A DNA stretch of 64,000 nt from Oreohelix idahoensis (taxonomy: Eukaryota > Mollusca > Gastropoda > Stylommatophora > Oreohelicidae). The stretch is taken from contig JAMPIV010022925.1 of assembly GCA_024509875.1 (NCBI GenBank), forward strand, positions 127,001 through 191,000, given 5' to 3'. Within the stretch, counting starts at the first letter, position 1. Each line of letters starts with the position of its first letter. Of this stretch, positions 35,413 to 48,616 are shown piece after piece. Both the position numbers and the translations under genes were made by a program. The notes under the pieces are model-generated. The model worked only from the letters and a program-made list of their open reading frames with translations, did no database searches and was not told the origin of the DNA.

Positions 35413-37060
35413 AACAGTGTGCTTCGTGGACAGGGGTCATTAGCCCGAGTCCTCGGCATAACTACCGCATTTAGGACCGAGGAACGACGTTACTTTTTCG
35501 GTCCACCGTTACTGTGAAGTCGGGAGAGCTGAGATTTGTGTTCTTGAACCAAGTGTATCGCACTGGCTCATGTCAGTCCGTGTTCTTGTAGGATTTATGT
35601 CATGTTGTCTATCTATCTGCATGTTGACCTGACATACCTGAAACCAGTTCTTCTAGCGTTGTAGGAAATGGGTGGTAACTTATCGGACTCCATTCTTATA
35701 ACAAGTAATATTAGATACTCTACCTATTTGTACCCCAATAGCATATTTCTGGAAAATAGGGGGTGTGCAAATACTAGATTCACTGTGCCGCAGCAAGCAA
35801 ACATTGAAAACTCATTAAGGATAGTTGGGCAGTGTCATTATATAACAGTAATTACTGTGATAGTTGTAACCCAGGTTCTGTGCTTGTGAAGTTATTCGTT
35901 ACGTCTTGACCCTTGTGTAGCTACTCGATTAAACTAATGATGATCGTGGCCTGTCCATGTCTTTGTGTATGCTGTCTGTAATTGTATGCACCGTTCACTT
36001 TTCACTTGCCTACCTTGCTTATGTGACTGCTGAGTAATATTTAATGATCAGACAACTATGATCGACTCGAAGCTGACAACAAAATTCTTTATTGTTGGCA
36101 ATAAACATATTCACAATTGGCCATCTCCATGCCTGTTTATAAAATAATAGAACATATGAGACTTCTGCGTTGACATTCATGCATAATATAATTCACTGGT
36201 CAGGAACTAGTTGATTAACTCTTGATCTCTGCTGACCACTGTAATACTCTCTACTAATCACTACTTACTAATGAGCTGTTCTCAATATATTCAATTTGGC
36301 TTCGAAGTATAAGCTGGGTCACCACCAGTGCTGAAAACTTATTCTTAGCCCCTAACTGATCTTTATAAAGTCTGCCCTATGCGTCCGACACTGGACCACT
36401 GTTTCTAACACTTGTCCTTGACTACCTGCACTTGGTTAACTATACGAGAGTTTACATACCAAGGCTTGTTCTTGAATAAACTGCTGACGCCCTACTTGAC
36501 CACAGCTCGTCATGAAAACAATTTGTCGTAACATCTTGTGTCTGTCTTCTTTTCTGCACACTGCAGCAGCACCATAAACATCATGGTACCTGAGCTGGCT
36601 ATAACTTTGAAGATGGTCGTTACGGTTAGTCTACGCTAACCTGCTCTCAGCTGACGACTAGAGAAGAGTGAACCCAACTCTTCAGTCAGCGCACGGACTT
36701 CCCGTGTCACTGATGACGTATATCTAAGTCCTGCTACTCAATAATTATCTCTTCTTATTCTTATCTCAGTTATCTCCTTTTCCTATTACATTACTATACC
36801 AAAAAACAAAAAAAAAACAAAAATTATTGGAAGAACTCACGCTTGTATATGATTCTAGCTAGCGAGGAGGTTATAAGTAAAGATGGTATATTTTACAGCA
36901 AGACAAAAAAAAAAAAAAAACAAAAAAAAAAAAAAACTTTGAAAACAAAAGTATTTATCTTTTCTTCCATTTTCATTCTAACGATAGCAAAGACAAAGAT
37001 CATGACATTTTTTGGCTTGTTTTCTCCCTTCTTTTTTGATCCTTAGCCGCCGACTCTTAA
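35413..37060. other. Non-coding, nothing recognised
   Basis: About 1.65 kb without supported genes. An A-rich tract with CAAAAA lies near 36800-36935. Confidence 0.5.
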
Positions 37061-37062
37061 GA

Positions 37063-37650
37063 CAGTCAGTGACCATCACGCCTGGTGGCGTCTTGTAGGT
37101 AAAGGGTAAAGGATCCCGTTACACGCCCATTGAGGCATATTGGGAATATGGTGTTAGGCCCATATTTTCTTGACCGTCGACACACTAGGGGTGATGTGGT
37201 CAGCATCACGCCGGCGGTCTAAACCTTCCCAGAGTTGCTGTGGTACCCATTTGGGGCTGGGTCGACACAGGAGCCGTTTGTAGCCTAAAAAAATCCCACC
37301 TCATCTGGGGATCGAACCATAGACCACTGCGCTAGGAAGCCAGTGCACTAACCACTATGCTACCGCGGCGTCTTGTAGGGCAGCAACAAACTACTTCCAC
37401 TTTGTTCGGTCGGCGGCCATCCTTCGTACAGTGCCCCAGCTCTGGCTCATTCTTTGCATCTCAGCCTCCACAGTTCTCCGCTAAGTTGTTTTTGGTCGGC
37501 CTCTCTTTCGCTTTCCTTCGGGGGTCCATAGCATAGCTGTTCTCGATGGCATCGGGGTTTCTTCTGAGGACATGGCCAACCCAACTCCAGCGTCTGCCAG
37601 CCATGATGGTGTGCATGTCCTCTTGGTTATTCCGAGTAAGTAGTTCTTGG
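37063..37650 (-). pseudogene. LINE 3' end interrupted by a SINE
   Basis: On the minus strand the LINE C-terminal motif is split between two frames: WVGHVLRRNPDAI in one and WTPEGKRKRGRPKTT in another (37602-37490). This is the same type as VGHILRRDPDTIPRTVMTWAPEGKRKQG at 54789-55037. Its 3' UTR matches 54705-54790 (AGTGACCATCACGCCTAGTGGCGTCTTG), but here a SINE splits the UTR at 37100-37366. Frame changes make it non-functional. Confidence 0.8.
37100..37366 (-). mobile_element. Second tRNA-derived SINE family, nested
   Basis: The reverse complement opens CCGCGGTAGCATAGTGGTTA (tRNA head, A box), has GGTTCGATCCCCAG (B box) about 45 bp later, then a body with ACACCCCTAGTGTGTC complements. It is flanked by a 13-bp duplication, GGCGTCTTGTAGG, at 37087-37099 and 37367-37379. 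The uninterrupted site is seen in the sister LINE copy at 54732-54744. Confidence 0.88.
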
Positions 37651-37665
37651 TTAGTGATAATATTT

Positions 37666-37681
37666 CCCCCCCCCCCCCCCC
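37666..37681. repeat. Poly-C run
   Basis: Sixteen consecutive C within a LINE remnant. It breaks any frame across it. It is either a real homopolymer or a consensus artefact. Confidence 0.9.
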
Positions 37682-37689
37682 TTTCTGTA

Positions 37690-37940
37690 TAACAAATCTC
37701 ATTCACTGAGGTCCCATTTATGACTTTGATCCACTGTCACTGAGCGTCAACTTTTCAGCGAGGTCCCTTTTAAAGCCCTTTACAAAAATTTCATGCCAAA
37801 GCTTCTTGTCCTGTGTCATCTGTTCTATGTTTTTCCATCTGTTCTTTATCCCGTTCTCCACGAGTTTGCCGTTCCATTCCATTTCTCCTACTGTGGGTAT
37901 ACCAGAACAGCACTTGCCTTGAAATAGTATCAGCATGTTT
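37690..37940 (-). pseudogene. LINE C-terminal-like fragment
   Basis: The minus strand reads LVENGIKNRWKNIEQMTQDKKLWHEIFVKGF, comparable to the end of LINE ORF2 proteins (TW..LE..A.DR..W..FV.GL, as at 49679). It lies next to the other LINE end and could be the same element beyond a rearrangement. The assignment is tentative. Confidence 0.4.
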
Positions 37941-38139
37941 AATCAACGTGTGTCCGTTGAAATGTCAGCGGCGTCTTTTCATCTCTTCTTTCGCTGGTAT
38001 TTATCGAGTTATTTCCTATGTTGTCTTAATATTACAATCCATCGATTCTGTCTTTGCAATAATTTATGACATTCTGTAAATTATTGGTTGTTGTTCTTCT
38101 TGTTTGAAAGGTTAGGTCTACCTTGGCATTTGAGTTTAA

Positions 38140-38424
38140 TATTCTGAAGTTTGTGTTGGACATTCCGACGTTTATCTTGGAGATTCCGACGTTTATCTTG
38201 GATTTTGACATTCATGTTGGAGATTCTGACGTTAACTTGGAGATTCTGACGTTTATCTTAGAGATTCTGAGGTTTATGTTGGAGATTATGACGTTTATGT
38301 TGGAGATTCCGACGTTTATCTCGAGATTCTGACGTTTATGTTGGAGATTTGACGTTTATCTAGGAGATTCTGACGTTTATCTTGGAGATTCTGACGTTTA
38401 TCTTGGAGATTCTGACGTTTGTCT
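38140..38424. repeat. 21-bp degenerate tandem repeat
   Basis: About 13 units of GATTCTGACGTTTATCTTGGA with many variants (CCGACG, GAGG, TATGTTGG). The 21-bp period keeps one frame open (TFILEIL repeats). No gene evidence is present. Confidence 0.88.
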
Positions 38425-38844
38425 TGTTTTGGACTCTTTTCATGATTATCTCTTTTTGTCAATTCTTATCGAGCAATGGAGTCACAGCTCCAGATGAACC
38501 GCTTCCTGGAGAAATTCTGCACCAAAGCACGAACACTTCTAGCAGTGGTTTCTGTAACAGTTGGTGTTACCTGGCAAGGTTGTCAGCTATAGTTACAACC
38601 TCATATAAGTTACAACCTCCTTGAGGGAGTAGTGGGCACATTCTTCCTCTGTCTCGCCAAAGATCGCCTGGAATTACACAAAGTTGTTTTATTTTGATAT
38701 CCTTACATTTCCTAAGGGAACGAAAGTAACTCTTACCTTGGTATTCATTGCAAAACTCAAGTAAAATTAAACGTATTCCTTTAGCAGAGACTGCCGCAAG
38801 GGAGTGAAGTAATAGGAATGGAAAACATCAACAGAATCCTCACG
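38425..38844. other. Non-coding spacer
   Basis: No gene is recognised. A LINE RNase H fragment starts at its right end. Confidence 0.45.
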
Positions 38845-39214
38845 TCTTCAAGAACTGATGTGGATTTACTGTCCTGGTCATGCAGGGGTACATGGCAATG
38901 AGAGAGCTGACAGACTGGCCTTGAGAGCACCCATGGTGGGGACAGTAGACATGGATAAGGGAGAGATACTAAGGGCAATTAATGATCGCCTGCTGGATAA
39001 TGACACTGCGATGGATGACTCAACAAAGCTGAGACTGTTGGAGTTTGGCATCAAACGGGGGACTAGCAGAAATGGACGTGAGAGAGGATGCATCCGCCGT
39101 ATGTTCAACCAGCGAGCTACAGGTACAATTAGCATTCATACTCTTCGACATTTGCCGATGAAGACTGAGCATCTATGGGTTTGCCCGGAGTGCAGTGAGG
39201 ACGATTCTGATTAA
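38845..39214 (+). pseudogene. LINE RNase H C-terminal fragment
   Basis: The frame gives WIYCPGHAGVHGNERADRLA (RNase H last-Asp motif), a 60-residue variable segment, then CIRRMFNQRATG, HTLRHLPMKTEHLWVCPECSEDD and a stop at 39214. The ending with CPEC is the usual cysteine-rich tail of these ORF2 proteins. The DNA is homologous to minus-strand 19391-19990. Upstream RT and the other catalytic residues are lost or degraded. Confidence 0.8.
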
Positions 39215-39840
39215 CAATAACAATAGGTTTAGCTTTATAATGTCGTATAACCAGTTCCATTCTACGCTGCCTTTGCTTTACTTAACTCAAGAGAAGAGTC
39301 AGGTAACTTTAACAGTTGGGTAGACTGGGGAGGAACGCAAACAGGTTTCAATACCGGAACCTGCTAAGAGTTCTGTGATTTTGAAAGCGTGGCCAATCGA
39401 ATTCAAGCTTCAAGTATTACTTTAATAACCAAATAAAGAATGTAGCGTCAGTTATGATTAAACTGTTGTGTTATTAATGAATCTATAAGGAACATATCGC
39501 TACAAAATGTAGTTTTGAATAACCGCCAGTTCAAAGTTCAATCTATTATAACTTATCACACACGCACGCGCATAGCGCGGCCGGAAACGTTTTCATTTCC
39601 TGTCGCACTGCACCATGACCCTAATGCATCATCAGATAGATTGCACTCAGATAATCTTCCAGAATATTCACTATTTTAGACGGTAGAATGTGAGCGTTGA
39701 GGAACTAATTTTATACAACCCTAATGGCTCTAACGCTCCGTGTATTTTGTGGGAGTCTGTGAGAAGACAATGAAACAATAGAACTAGGGCTACTTCATAA
39801 ATGTGTTAACAAGCGGCGAATATAGGATGGTCGTGAACAG
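39215..39840. other. Non-coding spacer with a scrap of family G
   Basis: No gene is seen. Near 39280-39330, AACTCAAGAGAAGAGTCAGGTAAC resembles 40450-40475 (ACTCAAGAGCAGAGTTAGGTAAC), the upstream part of a family G-like repeat. Confidence 0.5.
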
Positions 39841-39950
39841 GAAACCTCAACATATAAAACATATTGATACAGAAAACACGACTACTTTGTGCTTAAGTGC
39901 AGGCTTCACACAAGGAGATCAGCTGCTGTGGGAATTGTATGCTTTATAGG

Positions 39951-40085
39951 ACACGAAAGAGAAAAGCGATGGTTCCAACAAGAGGATTACATGCTTCAAA
40001 AGAAACGAAAGAGAAAAGCGATGGTTCCAACAAGAGGATTACATGCTTCAAAAGAAACGAAAGAGAAAAGCGATGGTTCCAATAA
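39951..40085. repeat. 52-bp tandem repeat, about 2.6 copies
   Basis: The unit starts AAACGAAAGAGAAAAGCGAT and ends ACATGCTTCAAAAG, at 52-bp spacing (GAAAAGCG at 39961, 40013 and 40065). It lies directly after a partial family G copy (39841-39950). Confidence 0.9.
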
Positions 40086-40546
40086 ATATGTTGAGAGAGA
40101 CCTGATTGTTTGTGTTTGTTAATTTGTGAGGTTTATAACGCTATAGTCAGTGACATCTTTATACGATCCAGACATCTGAAGACGATAAACAGAACAAATT
40201 AATAATCATATAAATCTATAAACAAATAAAAATGACTACTCAAGCGTTTGTCCGATTGTTTCAGGGGACAAAAAAATGGGAGCAAAGAATAGTAACAACA
40301 TCACCTATTATCGCCCCTTTTACTTCTCGGAGGTATCTGAGGAAACAAAGAACAAATATCATTATTGCTCCTTCTTGCACGTTGTAAAAAAAGCAACTTA
40401 TATGAGGACGGTTGGCTGGCTCACTTCTTCGATGACTTTGCTTTCCGTTACTCAAGAGCAGAGTTAGGTAACCATTTGCAGTTGGGGCTAGAAACCTCGT
40501 CACGTAAAACATATTGCTGCAGTAACCGCTGCTGCAAGAGTTTGTG

Positions 40547-40909
40547 CTTGGTTTAGGTTTCTTCAAGGGGCCCGGTTTAGGTTTCTTCAAGGGGCCCGGT
40601 TTAGGTTTCTTCAAGGAGCCCGGTTTAGGTTTCTTCAAGGGGTCCGGTTTAGGTTTCTTCAAGGGGCCCGGTTTAGGTTTCTTCAAGGGGCCCGGTTTAG
40701 GTTTCTTCAAGGGGCCCGGTTTAGGTTTCTTCAAGGGGCCCGGTTTAGCTTTCCTCAAGGGGCCCGGTTTAGGTTTCTTCAAGGGGCCCGGTTTAGGTTT
40801 CTTCAAGGGGCCCGGTTTAGGTTTCTTCAAGGGGCCCGGTTTAGGTTTCTTCAAGGGGCCCGGTTTAGGTTTCTTCAAGGGGCCCGGTTTAGGTTTCTTC
40901 AAGGGGCCC
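40547..40909. repeat. 24-bp minisatellite, 15 copies
   Basis: The unit GGTTTAGGTTTCTTCAAGGG plus GCCC is repeated 15 times with only a few variants (GAGCCC, GGTCC, TTTAGCTTTCCTC). The period keeps frames open on both strands (GLGFFKGP on plus, KKPKPGPL on minus). Family G-like sequence abuts both ends, so the array seems to have arisen inside a dispersed repeat. Confidence 0.95.
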
Positions 40910-40959
40910 TCTGCAATGGTATTCCGTGCTCCATAAGGAATGAATAAGAAAAAAGATCA

Positions 40960-42302
40960 TGCTAATCTACTGTGCACTGGGAGAAAGCGAATAAGGAAGG
41001 TTGGGCTAATCTCACTCTGTAAAAGCTGCAAGTCACAAAACATAGTGGCAGTCCTAGCTTCACTCCACTATGTCATTATTCACCGGTCATTATCTTACTT
41101 TTACGCCTTCGCCTACCGATAATTATCTTATTCTCGGAAGAGCGCACCTCGTCAACATTCACGTATTAGGCTTAACCGCACATGACATGTTATCCTTTTA
41201 TATGGACAGTCAATGATTACCCAGGTGTGACAATACGATTAAATTAACACTGGTTTATCGTTTGTTGCCGGCTTATTGTTTAGACAAACGGGCTATTGAG
41301 ATAAGCAAGTATTGCGTCTGTCAAGGCTGGGATGTGTGTTAGACAAACTCGGACTATAGTCTGGGAGTATTATTATCAGCTACGAAATAAACGGACACCA
41401 CATTTAGATTGGGTAATTATTTGGAGGACCGAACGTAGATTTGACAACAGTTAAGTCTGTCCGGATGAAAACCATATGGAAAAACTGAGGAAAGGATGGC
41501 AGTGTAAGATAACATGTGTCTAATTCTGCCCATCCTTATGCCTAACACAGACACACATGACATACTAGTTCCAGCGAGATATTATCGTAATAAACCGTGA
41601 TGGGAAAATAAAGATACAACCTTGTAGAATTGAGGCAGGTCGTATGACATAACTGTTCCGGTAAAGTTAACAAGTAGTTACATTTACCTTATAAAGCGAT
41701 GTCAATAAATAGTAATATTACCCACTCCTGTAGACGAACGACACGTTCCGACATTATAAACGATATATGAGTGAGAGATTTTCTAAAATAAGACGCCTTA
41801 CCTTGTGGATGGCTTAAAATTAGAAACTAAACTTAATTGTGAATGGGTTCCACCCAAGAGAACCTTGCGAGGTTGAGTTTTTGCGTGAGCAAAACTTAAA
41901 CTTTAAAACCCTGCGTGGTTTGAAGATTTCTCCACTGCATTTTCTATCTTCGTCAAGGAGAACATACGCCAGAAGTGGAGTTTGCAATAGGTTTTCCTTA
42001 TAGCACGTGAAAGGATAGAAGTATAACTTGTGAATTTACCAGTGTAAACTTCTAACAAAATCCTTAAAATCATAATCCGAGGAAACCTTCCTCACGCATT
42101 AAAAGTTAAGAGTGTACATGAACAAACAACCGTAACTAGCTGGAGAATGACTGCGTCTTAAACAGTTGCAGGTCATTCTGTGCATCAAAGTCAGGAAATA
42201 ATAACCCATTTCATAATTGAAGGGGTAAGTAGTAACATGTACATTTTATTATTTTATATGTAAGTTTGTCTTGTAGGAAATGCTTATTTCTGTGAAGTTA
42301 TG
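40960..42302. other. Non-coding, nothing recognised
   Basis: About 1.3 kb without a supported gene. Local composition is ordinary for the window. Confidence 0.5.
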
Positions 42303-42450
42303 CATGGGGCTGGCAACCTCATTTATGCAAAATAATTTGCCTAATAAACCACCATTGCCAGAGCTGGTGACTGCTTCGTGCAGTTTCTGCACTAAGAACC
42401 AATAGCAGAGGTAGCCCCACGTTCCAAAGGGAGTAGAAACAGGATGATGA
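42303..42450 (+). repeat. Dispersed repeat family G, copy 3
   Basis: Begins GGGGCTGGCAACCTCATTTA, continues with GAGCTGGTGACTGCTTCGTGC and CAGAGGTAGCCCCACGTTCC, and ends GGATGATGATGACC. The trinucleotide end is consistent with a retroposon 3' tail. Confidence 0.65.
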
Positions 42451-44880
42451 TGACCTCATGATATATATATATACTAGCTGTAAGGACCCGGCGTTGCCAG
42501 GGTTTGTTTCCTAGTAACTGTGTACGAAACTTATGAAATGTCAAAATAAAATTATAATATTTTTATATTCGAGTGAAAATGAATTTTCATTTAAGTTCAT
42601 GACTACCGCTTTAAGTGACTATCCTCGTGCTTTGTTTACAGTAATTGCAAATGCAAGCCGCACAAAATACTGTTATTCCTTATGGTTCCACCAGAAGAGT
42701 GATATTACTTTTGCTTTTCAATTTGCTTCCTGGTTTTTCCAAAATACTCTTATTTCTTATGATGGAATCGCAATAGCAATTTTATTCTGCTTCCGAGTTT
42801 TAGCAAAAAGCAAATTAATAAGACACTTTTTTCCTTTCCGACATGGTGCACAAAGAAAGAATAGTCCAACTCATCGTTTTTAACGTTCTTACTACTGTTT
42901 TTCGTAGCATGTTCTTTTCAAACATATACACACTATTGCTTGTAAAAAAAACATGATTATTATTTTCTGTCATACATACTTCAAATATAAAAGACACAGT
43001 GATAGTGGTTGAGTTATATTTTTTAAACAGAAGTTTCTCATTTCGGTGAGACACGAACCATTTAACCGAGACACACTGATAACGCCTGTTATATTTGGAC
43101 ACGTCTAAATAAAGATATTTCGTTTTGGTGAATTGTTTAGCTTACAGTTAGTATATTTTTTAAGTGCCAAAAATAAAAATAAAACTTAAATATTGCCTTA
43201 CTTTGGCGAGGCGCACCCCGTTTGTGACTGGCACATGTACAATTATAGAAGACTTTTTTTTAAAAACAGTTATTTAAATTTAATACAAAATTAGTTTAAG
43301 AAAATGCAAGTGTACAAGATAACTGCTTTATACGCACAATAACAAACATACAGTCATTGTCACATTGTCGAGCGCGTTTTCGCACGCTCTCTAGATTTTT
43401 TTTTTTTACAAAAGATATTGCAGTCTGTTTCAGTTATGAAGTGCTTAGCCTTCGAAATACTATGTAATATTTGGTAAATAAACAAAAACTGCTTTGTAAA
43501 ATGTAATTAACTTTGATATAAAAAGTAATAATAACTTTTAAATACTACATCAAAGTAATTTTTTTTAATTTTCGCATAAAGCATTAGTGTCTGTTTAAGT
43601 AATTTAAATTGCAATGTAAAATAATGAAACGTAGAGTTGTAAATTACGACATTTTAATAATAATTTTTACCATTTTGATTGTTTCCCTTGATTCATAATT
43701 TTACTATTTGGATTGCTTCCCTTGATTCGGATAGACACTGTTTACGGACCTATTTTTACGCATAGAAAATATCGGAAGAAACCAAATTATGTTATCTAGA
43801 CATGTTCTAAATTTTAGTACGAAGCGGGGACGAAGGTTTTTGTTCATTTAAATTCTGAAGCACGGACGTACCATATGTAAAAACGAATGAATGCATAAAT
43901 CTGCTTTGTCAATTAAAATAAACATACATTCAAATGAATTGAATACATATTTGACAAAAAGCCACCAGCTTACTTTTTTTTTCTTTTTAACCAAACCGGT
44001 AGAAACCAAATTATGTGTCCTGGCAACCCGTGAAAAAATAACTTCCATTTAAACGGTCCTTCGACGATCATATCTATCTAATAATTTTGTTTTCTGCAAC
44101 AACTAAAGATGTTACTATAAAAATAAGTTTAAAAATAATTGCAACGGGAAAAAAGCGACTACCGAGTGAATTTGGTTTTTACATATGTTGATACAGTTAT
44201 TTAAACAACCAGACTAAAGCCAGGCATTTTCTAAATTTTAATACTAAGCGGAGATGAAGGGTTATAAAAAAAATTCTGAAGCACTGACATACCATAAGTG
44301 AAAACGAATAAATGCATGTCTGCCTTTTCAAACAAAATAAACATACATTCAAATTTTGACCACGCATTTTAAAAATGATGTAAAAAAAAAAAAATAATAC
44401 CATGTAACATTTTCACTAAGATTAAACACGCACAGTGGATGTTCATGCTCAGAGAAAGTTGTTGTTGTTGTTTTGAAGAGGTAATGGTTGGAGAGCGGGC
44501 ACTTAACAGCTGACCATTATTGCCTCTTCTCGTTCCAACTTGGTCTACCCTGTTCAACCTGAAAATTGGTTATAATTGGGGTATTTAGTGTCATTTTATT
44601 TTCTAATTTTGTATTCAATTTAAATAACTATTGTCTTTTGCAGTTGCTGATTTTAATTTAATTTAGTATTTGTCATTTTATTTCCTCTTTTGTATTGTTT
44701 ATAGATAACTATTGTCCTTTACTCCTGGTTTTAATTTGTATTAGTATTTGTTCTTCTTGAGTTATTGTTTTTTTTTTAAACCTCGTTGTCTTTCCTTGTC
44801 CTATGAGTAGTTAGTAAGTCTTTTTTTTTTTACTGTTGTTGTTGTTTTTTTTTTTTTAATGATTTATTAGATCTTGTTGC
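42451..44880. other. AT-rich non-coding, possible old repeat
   Basis: About 2.4 kb without a supported gene. CTAGCTGTAAGGACCCGGCG followed by TTGCCAGGG at about 42473-42501 resembles the start of a widespread invertebrate repeat (from memory, unverified). Two stretches near 43803-43935 and 44215-44355 are similar to each other (AATTCTGAAGCAC-GAC-TACCATA...AAAACGAAT-AATGCAT), an internal direct duplication about 415 bp apart. Confidence 0.45.
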
Positions 44881-44884
44881 TTAA

Positions 44885-47262
44885 TTTCTATTTGGTTGAA
44901 TGTCTTTTCTGAAGTTCTAACCTTATATGTTTTCCTTTGTTTTATGTATATATCTTTTAAGTATTGATTGGGCATCTCCTGGGGCATCTATACTTAAAAC
45001 CGTGTCACCTGTCATGTCTATATTGTGATTTCTATAGTAAGTTTTTAATTCCAGCCTTTGTTGTTCGTACTTTTTACAGTGGACCAGGTAGTGGTCTATG
45101 TCATTCTCTTCCTGACATTCTTGGCAGTGTGGTTCCTCTATCATAAAGTATGCTGCACCGAGATGGAGACGCCACAGTTTTTTGTTCGATGGTATCTTTA
45201 ATTCTTCTTTGACATGGCACGTCCTTGTTGGTTCTTTCAGCAGTTTGAACGCGTGTCTGCCATTTCTACTATTCTTCCATGTTGTCTTCCATTCCTCTTT
45301 TATAATTAGCTTCACTTGGCTCTTGATCTCCGACCTTCCCAGTCCTGCTCTTATATTGTGTTTACTTATTCTTCCATTCTTGGCGTTCTGGTCTGCCAAC
45401 TCGTTACCAGCTATACCTATGTGTGCTGGAACCCACACTAGCCTCACACTACATCCTTAGTGATGTATTAATTGCTAGAATTTATTTCTTACTTTATGTC
45501 TGGCCTGCTACATTTACCTGGGCGTTCTAGTGCTTGTAGTGATGATAGTGAGTCTGTAAATATCGTAACAGCTTCTGGTGGGTTATCTTCGATTATTTCT
45601 AAACTTTTTAGAATTGCTACCATCTCTGCGATAAAAATCAAAGCCCCTTCAGTTACACTGTAGCTCTTTTTAATTCGTCACTGTGGTATTACTACTCCTG
45701 CACATAGTTGCCCACTATCACCCTTGGATCCATCAGTGTAGACGGCCAGGCTTTGTTCTGTAAGTTGATCTATGAACTTTCTACTTATCATTTTGGCTTC
45801 CTTATCTTCTATGTTTTGTTTGATCTTTTCAGTAAGTGAGTAGTCTATGATTGGTGTTTTTAGTTCCCAGGGTGGTATTTTGCTTCTATATTTATTACTA
45901 TTTTTAATTGTGTTTGACAGTTTTTTGAACTGCGTTAGATCTTCTATAGTTCTCTACCCTGTCGGATATCTATCTTTATTTAAGGGGACGTCCCATACAC
46001 TTGGTTGGTTTTTGACAAATGCTTTATGTGCTGGGTGGGTCACTTCTTGTGCTACTTTTCTCCAATAATTTAATCTTAGTTCTTTCCGTCTTAGACCAAG
46101 GGGTGGTATGCTGCCAAGAGCTACTTCTGGTGCTTCTACTGGTGTTGATATAAATGCACCTGTAATGGTTCTCATGGCTGCATTTTGAATTCTGTCTAGT
46201 TTGGCTTTGTTAGAAGCTGCAGCTGAATCATAGACTATGCTGGCATAATCCAGTTTCCCCCTGATGAAAGACTTGTAGAACATAAGCATTATTTTATTGC
46301 TCTCCCCATCCCCCCCCCCCCAATCCATTACCTTTTACTATTCTTAGTATATTTAGGGATTCCCTACAGCTTTCTACTAAATTGTCTATATGTTTATTCC
46401 AATTTAGTTGTTTATCTAAAGTTATGCCCAGAAATCTAGTTGTTGTTGAGGAGGTACATATTTTCTATCCTTTAATGGTTATATTGATTTTGTTATTTTT
46501 TTAAAATTTCCTTTGCTGAATATCATACCTACTGTTTTGTTTACATTAATTTGGAAGCCCCAACTTTTCATCCACTCTGAAACTTTGTCTATTTGTTTTT
46601 GAAGTTTTTGGTTAACATGGTCCATGTTTTTTTAAAGATCGCCAAATGGCACAGTCACATGCAAATTGTCATACTGCATTCTTAATGTCATTAAATTCAT
46701 CTGCTAAATCATTTACAACTATAGTGAAAATTGAAGGTGAAATCACTGATCCCTGAGGAATCCCATTCTGTTGTTCATATATTTCTGACTTATCATTGTT
46801 CACCTGTACAGCAAAATACCCGTCCTGTAAAAAGTTTTCTAGATACCTATAGGTTTTACCAGTAATGCCAATCTTTTTCATTTTGTAAAGAGCTCCATCT
46901 CTCTAGCATTCATCATATGCTCTAGCGACATCCAAAAAGACTGCCACTGTTTTCTCTTTCCTCTTGAACCTTAGCTTTACATCATGTTCTAATCTTACAA
47001 GCTGGTCTACTGTACTTCTGTCTGCTCTAAACCCTGACTGGTTTGGGCTATATAACTGATTTTTTTCAAGGTAGAATTTAACTCTTTTGTTAACAAAAGT
47101 TTTCAGTATTTTACCTTGTTGTGATGTTAAGGAGATAGGACTATATGAACTTACACCATTGGTTTCCTTATTGGGTTTTAGGATGGGTACTATCATAGCT
47201 ACATTCCATGCTTTTGGTATCTTTCCTAAGCTCCAGATTTTGTTATAAAGCTGCTCAGAGAA
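44885..47262 (-). pseudogene. Decayed LINE ORF2 with RT and RNase H
   Basis: Minus-strand pieces in order are KIPKAWNVAMIVPILKPNK then SPNQSGFRADRSTVDQL and AVFLDVARAYDEC (47262-46903), then GIPQGSVISPSIFTIVVNDL (46881-46669). A catalytic-box remnant QFACDCAIW near 46655-46675 is where FADD is expected, so one Asp is lost. Next come KLDYASIVYDSAAASNKAKLDRIQNAAMR (46328-45954) and RNase H pieces AVYTDGSKGDSGQL (near 45740), FTDSLSSLQALE (near 45555) and WVPAHIGIAGNELADQNAK (45447 onward). The last is followed by a long C-terminal frame to 44923 with CQECQEENDIDHYLVHC. It is a jockey/I-type element, 5' truncated, with many stops. Confidence 0.88.
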
Positions 47263-48615
<1,353 letters not shown>

Positions 48616-48616
48616 T

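Noticed and set aside
37300..37366. Possible tRNA gene on the minus strand
   Set aside because: Head of a SINE with a 13-bp target duplication, not a stand-alone tRNA.
40261..40936. Open frames encoding KPKPGPLK and GLGFFKGP repeats
   Set aside because: Product of the 24-bp tandem array within a dispersed repeat; both strands are open equally, so no coding signal.
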